Shown in pieces: positions 1-6,021 of a stretch of DNA of 6,021 bases (position 1 is the first letter of the stretch; every line of letters starts with the position of its first letter). Made by a program: the position numbers and the translations under genes. Below the pieces are notes generated by a model, which was not told the DNA's origin, ran no database searches, and saw only the letters and a program-made list of their open reading frames with translations. Origin of the DNA: Prolixibacteraceae bacterium (lineage in GTDB: Bacteria; Bacteroidota; Bacteroidia; Bacteroidales; Prolixibacteraceae); assembly GCA_016930735.1 (NCBI GenBank), contig JAFGGF010000453.1, positions 1-6,021 of the forward strand. The letters run 5' to 3'.

Positions 1-1077
1 GCTTATTCAAAAGTGTTGGTATCATTCCAGTTTGCGGCCACTATTGCCCTGATTATTTGTGCGTCGTTTATTGTAAAGCAAACCAGATTTTTAAGAAATT
101 ATGATTTGGGATTTAATAAGGAAAATATTATTGAGCTACAGGCAGATTTTAATAGTAGCCAGCGACAGACGTTCGGCAATATTTTAACCCACATCCCCGG
201 AGTTCGGCAATTTTCATTTGTAGCCGGTTCTCCACTTGACGGAGGCAATAACCAATCGTTCATATACAATGGGAACCCGGTAAGTTTCAGTGAATTTTAT
301 GTCGATTCAGCTTTTTTCCCCTTGATGGGCATAAAATATGAAAAAACCGGAGTTGCATGGTCCGACAATGTACTTTGGTTAAACAAAGCCACTATTAGGG
401 AATTGAACCTCGAACCCTTACCAAAAAATTTTAAACGACGCAACGAAGAGCTTCCTGTTTATGGCGTTGTTGAAGATTATCATTTCAACGATTTAAAACA
501 AACTGTTGGTCTTTCAATGTTGCGTCCATTGAGTGGAGAAAGTTGGAGTATTTTGATAAAAATATCAGGGACTAATGTATCCGGAACGATTGACAAAATA
601 AAATCGGAATGGAATAGCTATACGGAAGGCGTACCTTTTGATTACCATTTTGCCGATGCTACTGTTGATAGTTGGTACAAAAAGGAAGCAAATACATCAA
701 AAATTATTTCGTGGTTTTCAATTTTGGCAATCATTATTTCAGTTATGGGAATCCTTGCACTGGTAACCTACTATAATCAACTTCGAATAAAAGAGATTGG
801 TATCCGAAAAGTGAATGGTGCTAAAATTTCTGAAATTCTTTCCATGCTTAACAAAGACTTTGTAAAATGGGTAGTAATTGCTTTTGTAGTTGCCACGCCA
901 ATTGCTTATTACGCCATGAATAAATGGCTCGAAAACTTTGCCTACAAAACCAGTTTAAGCTGGTGGATTTTTGCTTTGTCTGGTTTGCTGGCACTGGGGA
1001 TTGCTTTGCTGACTGTTTCGTTTCAATCGTGGAAAGCAGCAACTAAAAACCCAGTAGAAAGTTTGAGATATGAATAG
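1..1077 (+). CDS. FtsX/MacB-like ABC transporter permease, 5'-truncated by window edge (C-terminal half)
   Basis: The frame is open from base 1 (A-Y-S-K-V-L-V-S-F-Q-F) and ends at TAG 1075-1077, giving 358 visible residues. The GTG at 13 is not the true start: the visible part aligns with residues from about 403 onward of the 763-residue neighbour, so roughly 400 residues lie upstream of the window. Seen in order: one hydrophobic helix (about residues 7-25), a periplasmic MacB-type core domain (about 26-235) with the family-typical segment GVVEDYHFNDLK, a helix (about 236-256), the cytoplasmic coupling segment KEIGIRKVNGAKISEIL, then two more helices (about 289-307 and 320-340) and the terminal NPVESLRYE. 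This is the second half of a duplicated FtsX-type permease, an inner-membrane subunit that needs a separate ATPase. The substrate cannot be told. The tail is near-identical to those of the next two genes, and a relic of a second tail lies 40 bases beyond the stop. Confidence 0.93.
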   Translation, partial: AYSKVLVSFQFAATIALIICASFIVKQTRFLRNYDLGFNKENIIELQADFNSSQRQTFGNILTHIPGVRQFSFVAGSPLDGGNNQSFIYNGNPVSFSEFYVDSAFFPLMGIKYEKTGVAWSDNVLWLNKATIRELNLEPLPKNFKRRNEELPVYGVVEDYHFNDLKQTVGLSMLRPLSGESWSILIKISGTNVSGTIDKIKSEWNSYTEGVPFDYHFADATVDSWYKKEANTSKIISWFSILAIIISVMGILALVTYYNQLRIKEIGIRKVNGAKISEILSMLNKDFVKWVVIAFVVATPIAYYAMNKWLENFAYKTSLSWWIFALSGLLALGIALLTVSFQSWKAATKNPVESLRYE

Positions 1078-1096
1078 AAATTTAAATAGCTGGCAA

Positions 1097-1114
1097 TCCC
1101 GATATTTATCGGGA
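1097..1114. repeat. 18-bp palindromic element, copy 1
   Basis: TCCCGATATTTATCGGGA: two perfect 8-base arms (TCCCGATA / TATCGGGA) around a TT centre. It begins 19 bases after the stop of gene 1 and is followed by GG and then the relic tail. There is no T-run after it on either strand, so it does not look like an intrinsic terminator. Similar CCCGATA...TATCGGG palindromes are, as I recall, scattered through Bacteroidota genomes as REP-like repeats; that is memory, not something shown here. Confidence 0.85.
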
Positions 1115-1116
1115 GG

Positions 1117-1161
1117 TGGGCTGCTACTCGGAACCCGGTGGAGGTGTTAAGGTATGAATAG
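1117..1161 (+). pseudogene. Relic of a second permease C-terminal tail (14 codons + stop)
   Basis: Reading from 1117 gives W-A-A-T-R-N-P-V-E-V-L-R-Y-E-stop, which matches the AATKNPVESLRYE end of the intact genes at 11 of 13 residues. At nucleotide level it matches gene 1's own tail at only about 29 of 45 positions, with different codons throughout (for example CGG/AAA, GTG/AGT), so it is not a recent copy of that tail. Just before the palindrome, AGCTGGCAATCC (1088-1099) reads S-W-Q-S in another frame, which fits the residues expected ahead of W-K/R-AAT. The old tail thus looks split and frame-shifted by the palindrome. There is no start codon and no upstream protein body, so it is not a gene. 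Confidence 0.8.
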
Positions 1162-1215
1162 ATTTTGAATTTGCGATAAACATGAAAGTTATATTAATAA
1201 TAAAAACTGATAACT

Positions 1216-3507
1216 ATGAATAATACTTTCAAGCTTTTTTATCGATCGTTAAAGCGAAGAAAAATATTCTCGGTTATAACCATCGGAGGATATGCTATTA
1301 GTATGGCAGTACTGCTTATCCTGATCACTTTTATATTAGGTGAACGAAATGTAAACAGAGGTTTTGAAAACAGTAAATACATTTACCGGATCGTCCGTTC
1401 AGATAATGAATCGATTGTCCCTGTTACTTTACAGAACGATTTAAAAGCAAAAGTCCCCGGTATTGAAAAAATGTGTTTATATGCTATCCAGAAAAAGTTG
1501 TATAAAGTTGGCAATCAACAGGAGTGGGGCAGGATGATGGCTGCCAACGACGATTTTATGGATATGTTCTCTTTCCAATTTATTTATAAATCTTCGGAGC
1601 CGACCTTGTCGGTAAAGAATAACATTATCCTGACAAAAAAATTCAGCGAAAAATTATTCGGGGCAAATAATCCGGTTGGAGAAATTCTGGAAGTTGATAA
1701 CAATATCTACAACATTGCCGGTGTAATTTCCAATATCCCTGATTTTGCGTCTTTTAATTTCGATTTTTTAATTGATAACGAAGATTTTTATGTAGTAAAT
1801 ATGGGATTTCACGATGAAAACCATAAGCTGCTAAATGCCTTCGTAATGCTGAACCGCAATGCCGATTATGAAACTGTGAACAGCCAGGTTACTAACTTGA
1901 TAAACCATTGGCAGGTTTTCAAGGATATAAAATTATCGCTTGAACCTTTAAACAAAATTTATTTTCACAATTTTGAATACGACGGACTAAACCATGCAAA
2001 CGTAAAACTTATATACCTCCTTGCCAGCATTGCGGGAATTATCCTGTTTATGACTGTTTTTAATTATATAAACCTGGCTGTTTCGGGCAGTTATGAACGT
2101 TTAAACGAGATTGGCATTAAGAGAACCACAGGAGCAGACAGGAAAGATATATTCAAACAGGTTCTGTCTGAGTCGATGTTTGTAAGTTTGCTCGCCCTGA
2201 TCCTGTCTTTGTTTTTAGTTTTAATAATATCACCGTTTTTTACCAATATCCTCGGTAAAAAAATTGAATTAATTTCGATCCTTACAGAACCGATGGTTTT
2301 AATTCCGGCAGTAATAATTTTCTTTTTTACAGCAATTTTAGCGGGAGTCTATCCTGCGTTGGCATTTTCAGGGATTTCGCCTTTACAGGTTATTTCTAAT
2401 CGAAGTATTGTTCGTAAAAAAGGGCAAAGGGCAGAAATAATTTCTCTTCAGTTTTTTATTACAACTGTCCTCCTGATCTCACTGATTGTAGTTCAAAAGC
2501 AAGTAAATTTTTTAAAATTTACCGATCCGGGATTTGATTCGGAAATGATGGTCAGGCTCGAACTCAAAGGTAATTCTTCATCGAAATGGGATGTTATCAA
2601 AGAAAAACTGCTTCAGTACCCTCAGGTAATCTCTGCTTCGGCCTCGTTTGGCAGCCCGATGCACTTACCGGGTTGGTCGAGTGGAGAAAGTGATATCAAT
2701 GGTGTAAAAAAAACAATTGTTACAAAATCCTTCTGGGCCGATCCGGATTTTATTAAAACTTTTGGACTAAGTATTGTCCAGGGTCGCAACTTTTACCCGA
2801 ATGACTCTACCCAGGTCATTATAAACGAACATTTGTATAAAGCTCTTGAATGGACCGACCTCGATGGTAAAACGTATGGAGGAGGTGATGTTATAGGAGT
2901 AATAAAAGATTTTCATTACGAAAACTTATACAACGAAGTGGGGAATTTGCAGATTGGAAAAATACAAAGCGGGGCCAGTATCCTGAATATTAAAATCAAG
3001 GGAGACGTTGCAGAAAATCTCGATTTGATTAAAAATGTGTACACTGAAATAGAACCGGAAATACCGTTCACATTTAAATTTTACAACGACTGGCTACAAT
3101 CGATGTATCAAAAAGAGGAGAAACAGGCTAAAGCCATTAGTGTTTTTGCTGTAATTGCCATAATAATCTCTTGTCTCGGATTAGTCGGTTTAACCGAACT
3201 GATTACAAAAAGAAGGGTGAAGGAAATCGGTATCAGAAAAATCAGCGGTGCAAAAACAGGAGAGGTTTTAGCTTTGCTTAACAGGAATGTCGCAAAATGG
3301 ATACTTTGTGGTTTTATCATCGCTTGCCCTGTGGCATTTTTCCTAATGTATAAATGGCTCGAAAATTTTGCCTACAAAACAAATTTAAGCTGGTGGATTT
3401 TTGCATTTGCCGGGGTAGTGGCGTTGGGAATTGCTTTGCTAACTGTTTCGTTTCAATCCTGGAAGGCAGCAACTAAAAACCCGGTAGAAAGTTTGAGATA
3501 TGAATAG
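1216..3507 (+). CDS. FtsX/MacB-like ABC transporter permease (complete, 763 aa)
   Basis: A full-length double-module permease. ATG 1216 is the only reasonable start: an in-frame TAA lies at 1201-1203 with no start codon between. The N-terminus is basic (R10, K13, R14, R15, K16), followed by helix 1 (about 18-42). The first periplasmic core domain (about 43-262) contains the family-like stretch LTKKFSEKLFGANNPVGEIL. Helices 2-4 lie near 265-288, 320-342 and 360-380, with the coupling segment NEIGIKRTTGADRKDIF (297-313). Helix 5 is at about 408-427. The second periplasmic domain (about 428-638) carries QGRNF (522-526) and GVIKDFHYENL (561-571). Helices 6-8 lie near 639-660, 694-712 and 725-745, with KEIGIRKISGAK (669-680), and the protein ends NPVESLRYE. 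It is an inner-membrane subunit; by family knowledge it pairs with a MacB/LolD-type ATPase, none of which is present here. The export substrate is unknown. Confidence 0.95.
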   Translation: MNNTFKLFYRSLKRRKIFSVITIGGYAISMAVLLILITFILGERNVNRGFENSKYIYRIVRSDNESIVPVTLQNDLKAKVPGIEKMCLYAIQKKLYKVGNQQEWGRMMAANDDFMDMFSFQFIYKSSEPTLSVKNNIILTKKFSEKLFGANNPVGEILEVDNNIYNIAGVISNIPDFASFNFDFLIDNEDFYVVNMGFHDENHKLLNAFVMLNRNADYETVNSQVTNLINHWQVFKDIKLSLEPLNKIYFHNFEYDGLNHANVKLIYLLASIAGIILFMTVFNYINLAVSGSYERLNEIGIKRTTGADRKDIFKQVLSESMFVSLLALILSLFLVLIISPFFTNILGKKIELISILTEPMVLIPAVIIFFFTAILAGVYPALAFSGISPLQVISNRSIVRKKGQRAEIISLQFFITTVLLISLIVVQKQVNFLKFTDPGFDSEMMVRLELKGNSSSKWDVIKEKLLQYPQVISASASFGSPMHLPGWSSGESDINGVKKTIVTKSFWADPDFIKTFGLSIVQGRNFYPNDSTQVIINEHLYKALEWTDLDGKTYGGGDVIGVIKDFHYENLYNEVGNLQIGKIQSGASILNIKIKGDVAENLDLIKNVYTEIEPEIPFTFKFYNDWLQSMYQKEEKQAKAISVFAVIAIIISCLGLVGLTELITKRRVKEIGIRKISGAKTGEVLALLNRNVAKWILCGFIIACPVAFFLMYKWLENFAYKTNLSWWIFAFAGVVALGIALLTVSFQSWKAATKNPVESLRYE

Positions 3508-3527
3508 AAATTTAAATAAACAGGCAG

Positions 3528-3545
3528 TCCCGATATATATCGGGA
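3528..3545. repeat. 18-bp perfect palindrome, copy 2
   Basis: TCCCGATATATATCGGGA equals its own reverse complement across all 18 bases. It differs from copy 1 by one central base (TT to TA at the axis), so both arms are intact in each copy. It starts 20 bases after the gene 2 stop and is followed by GG and the second relic tail. It has no trailing T-run, so it is not a typical intrinsic terminator. Confidence 0.88.
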
Positions 3546-3547
3546 GG

Positions 3548-3592
3548 ATGGCTGCTACATGAAATCCTGTGGAAGCGTTACAATATGAGTGA
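3548..3592 (+). pseudogene. Relic of a second permease C-terminal tail, with internal stop
   Basis: From 3548 the frame reads M-A-A-T-stop-N-P-V-E-A-L-Q-Y-E-stop, which matches the AAT(K/R)NPVE(S/V)LRYE tail but with TGA at 3560-3562 where the Arg/Lys codon should be. It matches relic 1 at 30 of 45 bases, with 8 of the 15 differences at third codon positions. This hints, weakly, that the two relics diverged partly while still coding. Upstream, AACAGGCAGTCC (3519-3530) corresponds to the S-W-Q-S remnant of copy 1 (here N-R-Q-S). It is clearly non-functional as protein. Confidence 0.75.
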
Positions 3593-3651
3593 AAAAACAA
3601 TTATTATAGATGTTAAGATTTTGAAATTCAGATCAATAATATATAATAGCC

Positions 3652-6021
3652 ATGATAAAAATATTTTTATATCAATCCTTCCGGAATCTTAAAAAGAATA
3701 AGGTTTTTGCCTTTATTAATATAACTGGTTTTGCATTAGGTATTGCCAGTGTGATTGTAATAGGTACATGGATTCATTTTCAGTTATCATTCGATAAATT
3801 TCACTCCAATTACAGGAATCTTGCACGTTTAACTATGCATGATTACAGAGGCAATAAGGAAGAAAAAATAATTTATGTACCAACCGCATTTGGCCCGGGA
3901 ATTAAAGAAGCCTTTCCTGAAATTGAAGAATTCGCAAGGTTTGCTGAATTCCCTCAGGCTGTTTTCAAATCTGGAGGAAATGTTTTTACGGAGTCAGGTG
4001 GGTACTATGCCGATAATTCAGTTTTCAAAATTTTTAACTTTCCTTTGATCTCAGGCTCACCTGATGAAACATTAACCAACCCGTTTGAAATATCATTAAG
4101 CAGGGAAATGGCAGAAAAATATTTTGGGGATATAAATCCTATAGGAAAGGCTATAGATATTGAAGGAAACGTTTTTACAGTTACCTCAGTATTTAAAGAC
4201 ATTCCTGAAGAATCGCATTTACAGTTTCCCTTTTTGCTTTCAATGCCCACCCTGCAATCAACAGATCAGAGATTTTTAAACTGGGATTCAATGAGGCTGC
4301 ATACTTATTTGTTATTTAATATCGGAACGAATATTCCTGATCTGGAAGGGAAGATAAATACTTTAATTTCTCAAAATACAAAAGTTTATGATGAACTGGG
4401 TATAGTAACAAAATTACAATTATTCAGCGAAATTTATCTTGACAATAGTTTTCAGCAGGGAACAAGGATTAAATCAGGTGATAAAAGGAACATTTATATT
4501 TTTACTGTAGTAGGAATTGCTATACTTATTTTAAGCTGTTTCAACTATGTTAATTTGTTTTTAACACAAAAACAGGATAATGACAAAGGAATTGCTATCA
4601 ATAAAATTGTAGGTGCAACATGGCATAATATAAAATCAAAATTTTTAATTGAAATGTTAATCCAGGTAATGTTATCTGTAGTGATAGCCGGTTTTATTCT
4701 GATTATTTTTTCTTCGTTAATTACCAAATATGTTGACCCTGATTTTTCTTTGGTTTTAAAAAGATTCAGCACTTTAGGGATTTCACTGCTGACAGTGTTT
4801 TTTATTTGCCTTGCAGCCGGAATAATTTTGTCAGTAATTATTACCGGATATTCATCCCGATTTAATTTTCTTGAACGAATGGGGAAAACCGGCCAAAAAG
4901 CGGGTATCGTAAATAAACTGGTTGCATTTCAATATTTTGTATCGATTGTCCTTTTAATTTCTACTATAGTGGTTATTAAACAGAAAGCTTTCCTTTTTAA
5001 TAAAAACCTTGGATTTGATAAAGAGCAGGTGATATATATTCCTATGAACAAAGACCTCATCCCTAAATACAGTGTTTTTAAAGATGAAATATTAAAGTAT
5101 CCCGAGGTTAAAAATGTTACATCGCGTGTTGGTAACATCGATGAATGGTGGGATGGAGGGAATTACTGGACAACCGGACAAACATTCAATGAAGGTGTGG
5201 GTGCGGAGCGTATCAGGGTAGAATATGATTATTTCCAAACACTGAATATGAAACTTGCGCAGGGTAGGTTTTTTTCAAAAGAAGAAAAAACAGATCTCTA
5301 TAACAGCTGTATCCTGAATAAAAAGGCAGTTGAAGAAATTGGAATGAAAGATCCACTTGGAAAAGAAATTTTTTTCAATGATGAAAAAAGAATAGTTGTT
5401 GGAGTTTTGGATAATGTTTTAACAAAATCGTTACATGAAGAAGTTTATCCGGAAATTTATCTTTTGAAGCAGGAAGAAAGGTGGTATGGTACAATTATAC
5501 TGGTAAAAATCAGTGGTGATGTAAAAAGCACATTGGAAAAAATTGCGCAAACCATAAAAAAATACGATTCGGAAAATCCTTTTAATTACCGGTTTCTGGA
5601 TGACAGTTATGCTGCATTATATGCAAAAGAAAAGAAACTGGCAAGTCTGTTTAAGCTGTTTACGTTTATTGCAATGGCTTTATCCTGTTTAGGTATATTG
5701 GGGCTGACTTATTACAGTACACGTAGGCGAACCAAGGAAATTGGTGTCAGAAAAGTGAATGGAGCCAGAGTTTCGGAAATTTTATCAATTCTCAATAAAG
5801 ACTATGTGAAATGGGTTGTGATTGCATTTGTAACAGCCACACCTGTTGCCTGGTTTGCCATGAATAAATGGCTTGAAAATTTTGCATACAAAACCACTCT
5901 GAGCTGGTGGATTTTTGCACTTGCCGGGATACTTGCGCTGGGAATTGCTTTGCTAACTGTTTCATTTCAGTCATGGAAGGCAGCAACTAAAAACCCGGTA
6001 GAAAGTTTGAGATATGAATAA
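3652..6021 (+). CDS. FtsX/MacB-like ABC transporter permease (complete, 789 aa)
   Basis: A complete double-module permease from ATG 3652 to TAA 6019-6021, the last triplet of the window. An in-frame TAA at 3637-3639 with no start codon after it fixes the start. A basic N-terminus (R11, K14, K15, K17) leads into helix 1 (about 19-42). The first periplasmic core (about 43-280) has the family stretch LSREMAEKYFGDINPIGKAI (149-168). Helices 2-4 lie near 281-304, 332-356 and 374-398, and helix 5 near 423-443. The second periplasmic domain (about 444-662) has QGRFF (537-541), but the usual GV-x-x-D-[FY]-H motif is replaced by GVLDNVLTKSL (584-594). Helices 6-8 lie near 664-687, 720-738 and 751-771, with KEIGVRKVNGAR (695-706), and the end is NPVESLRYE. 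Its C-terminal segment resembles gene 1 more than gene 2. It probably belongs to the same array and membrane system as its neighbours; partner ATPase and substrate are not shown. Confidence 0.95.
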   Translation: MIKIFLYQSFRNLKKNKVFAFINITGFALGIASVIVIGTWIHFQLSFDKFHSNYRNLARLTMHDYRGNKEEKIIYVPTAFGPGIKEAFPEIEEFARFAEFPQAVFKSGGNVFTESGGYYADNSVFKIFNFPLISGSPDETLTNPFEISLSREMAEKYFGDINPIGKAIDIEGNVFTVTSVFKDIPEESHLQFPFLLSMPTLQSTDQRFLNWDSMRLHTYLLFNIGTNIPDLEGKINTLISQNTKVYDELGIVTKLQLFSEIYLDNSFQQGTRIKSGDKRNIYIFTVVGIAILILSCFNYVNLFLTQKQDNDKGIAINKIVGATWHNIKSKFLIEMLIQVMLSVVIAGFILIIFSSLITKYVDPDFSLVLKRFSTLGISLLTVFFICLAAGIILSVIITGYSSRFNFLERMGKTGQKAGIVNKLVAFQYFVSIVLLISTIVVIKQKAFLFNKNLGFDKEQVIYIPMNKDLIPKYSVFKDEILKYPEVKNVTSRVGNIDEWWDGGNYWTTGQTFNEGVGAERIRVEYDYFQTLNMKLAQGRFFSKEEKTDLYNSCILNKKAVEEIGMKDPLGKEIFFNDEKRIVVGVLDNVLTKSLHEEVYPEIYLLKQEERWYGTIILVKISGDVKSTLEKIAQTIKKYDSENPFNYRFLDDSYAALYAKEKKLASLFKLFTFIAMALSCLGILGLTYYSTRRRTKEIGVRKVNGARVSEILSILNKDYVKWVVIAFVTATPVAWFAMNKWLENFAYKTTLSWWIFALAGILALGIALLTVSFQSWKAATKNPVESLRYE
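5865..6021 (+). repeat. 3'-end repeat, copy 3 (coding tail only; rest beyond window)
   Basis: These 157 bases encode KWLENFAYKTTLSWWIF through NPVESLRYE-stop and match copy 2 at about 142 of 157 positions by hand count. The last 23 bases before the final stop base (GTAGAAAGTTTGAGATATGA and on) are identical in all three genes. The stop is TAA rather than TAG. The window ends exactly at the stop, so the spacer, palindrome and relic tail seen after copies 1 and 2 cannot be checked here. Confidence 0.85.

Larger units (their letters stand above)
921..1161 (+). repeat. 3'-end repeat, copy 1 (permease tail + spacer + palindrome + relic tail)
   Basis: The last 157 coding bases of gene 1 (921-1077) are about 88% identical to 3351-3507 by hand count (18 mismatches). 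Bases 1054-1088 match 3484-3518 perfectly for 35 bases, crossing the stop codon and including the non-coding spacer AAATTTAAATA. A palindrome and a degenerate second tail follow, in the same order and at nearly the same spacing as in copy 2. Identity drops sharply upstream of 921 when genes 1 and 2 are compared. Confidence 0.85.
1078..1215 (+). other. Intergenic gap between permeases 1 and 2
   Basis: This 138-base stretch is filled up to 1161 by the spacer, palindrome and relic tail described separately. The rest (1162-1215) is AT-rich leader DNA before the ATG of gene 2. I see no convincing Bacteroidota promoter (TAnnTTTG); TAGATTTTG at 1159-1167 is near but has the wrong spacing. No Shine-Dalgarno sequence precedes 1216, which is usual in this phylum. 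No terminator is visible, so genes 1 and 2 may share a transcript. Confidence 0.6.
3351..3592 (+). repeat. 3'-end repeat, copy 2 (permease tail + spacer + palindrome + relic tail)
   Basis: It has the same order as copy 1: 157 bases of coding tail to TAG 3505-3507, AAATTTAAATA, a 9-base degenerate link, the palindrome at 3528-3545, then the relic tail. The coding part differs from copy 3 at about 15 of 157 positions and from copy 1 at about 18, and differences in the last 26 codons are all synonymous. The preceding 36 residues of genes 1 and 2 are much less alike (NGAKISEILSMLNKD against SGAKTGEVLALLNRN), so the similarity starts abruptly at the KWLENFAYKT block. Confidence 0.85.
3508..3651 (+). 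other. Intergenic gap between permeases 2 and 3
   Basis: This 144-base stretch is almost the same length as the first gap and is organised the same way, with spacer, palindrome and relic tail up to 3592. The AT-rich remainder (3593-3651) leads to ATG 3652. AGATTTTGAA occurs at 3616-3625 and also at 1160-1169 in the other gap, but at different distances from the start codon (26 and 46 bases), so I do not call it a promoter. No Shine-Dalgarno sequence or terminator is seen. Confidence 0.6.

Noticed and set aside
13..1077. GTG at 13 as the true start of gene 1
   Set aside because: The frame is open to base 1, and alignment with the neighbours shows that the N-terminal half is missing, so the gene continues upstream of the window.
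1097..1114. Palindrome as a rho-independent terminator
   Set aside because: The stem is short and AT-rich at its centre and no T-run follows on either strand (GGTGGGCT on +).
1075..1161. Stop-codon readthrough of gene 1 into the relic tail, which lies in the same frame
   Set aside because: A second in-frame stop (TAG 1087-1089) intervenes, and the equivalent relic after gene 2 is out of frame with its gene and has an internal stop, so the frame match is likely chance.
1159..1170. Bacteroidota-type promoter (TAnnTTTG) before gene 2
   Set aside because: TAGATTTTG has one base too many between TA and TTTG, and no suitable TTG element is positioned upstream.
1182..1223. 13-codon leader ORF (MKVILIIKTDNYE) overlapping the start of gene 2
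   Set aside because: It is very short, lacks a ribosome binding site and has no counterpart before gene 3; possible translational coupling cannot be supported from this alone.
3585..3692. 35-codon ORF (begins MSEKTIIIDV) running into gene 3
   Set aside because: It starts inside the relic tail, overlaps the well-supported gene 3 start by 41 bases, and has no recognisable family features.
5792..5986. Similar 64-residue antisense ORFs here and at 848-1042
   Set aside because: Their resemblance is the antisense reflection of the conserved permease tail; codon structure supports the + strand genes.

Overview
The window holds three tandem genes, all on the + strand, for large FtsX/MacB-type ABC transporter permeases. 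The DNA is AT-rich, the start sites lack strong Shine-Dalgarno sequences, and the proteins have the double-length architecture (membrane helix, periplasmic core domain, three helices, then the same again) and the NPVESLRYE-type C-terminus. These traits point to Bacteroidota; I cannot place it to genus. No ATPase (Walker A/B, signature motif), membrane-fusion adaptor, TolC-like protein, tRNA, rRNA, CRISPR array or transposase is visible.

Layout: 1-1077 is the C-terminal half of the first permease, cut by the window edge. 1078-1215 is a 138-base gap. 1216-3507 is a complete 763-residue permease. 3508-3651 is a 144-base gap. 3652-6021 is a complete 789-residue permease whose stop codon is the last triplet of the window. 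These permeases would sit in the inner membrane and work with an ATP-binding subunit encoded elsewhere. Substrates of such Bacteroidota arrays are mostly unknown; export or lipoprotein/envelope roles are inferred from the MacB/LolCE relationship.

The most interesting feature is at the 3' ends. The last 157 bases of all three genes are about 88-90% identical by hand count, while the proteins upstream are far more divergent. Between genes 1 and 2 there is a perfect 35-base match that runs through the stop codon into non-coding DNA. Behind genes 1 and 2, each gap carries an 18-bp palindrome (TCCCGATA-NN-TATCGGGA) followed directly by a decayed second copy of the permease C-terminus: W-AATRNPVEVLRYE-stop behind gene 1, and AAT-stop-NPVEALQYE-stop behind gene 2. 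Each gene thus seems to have an intact 'new' tail placed in front of a broken, palindrome-interrupted 'old' tail. This suggests repeated replacement or conversion of 3' ends among permease paralogues, possibly linked to a REP-like palindromic element.
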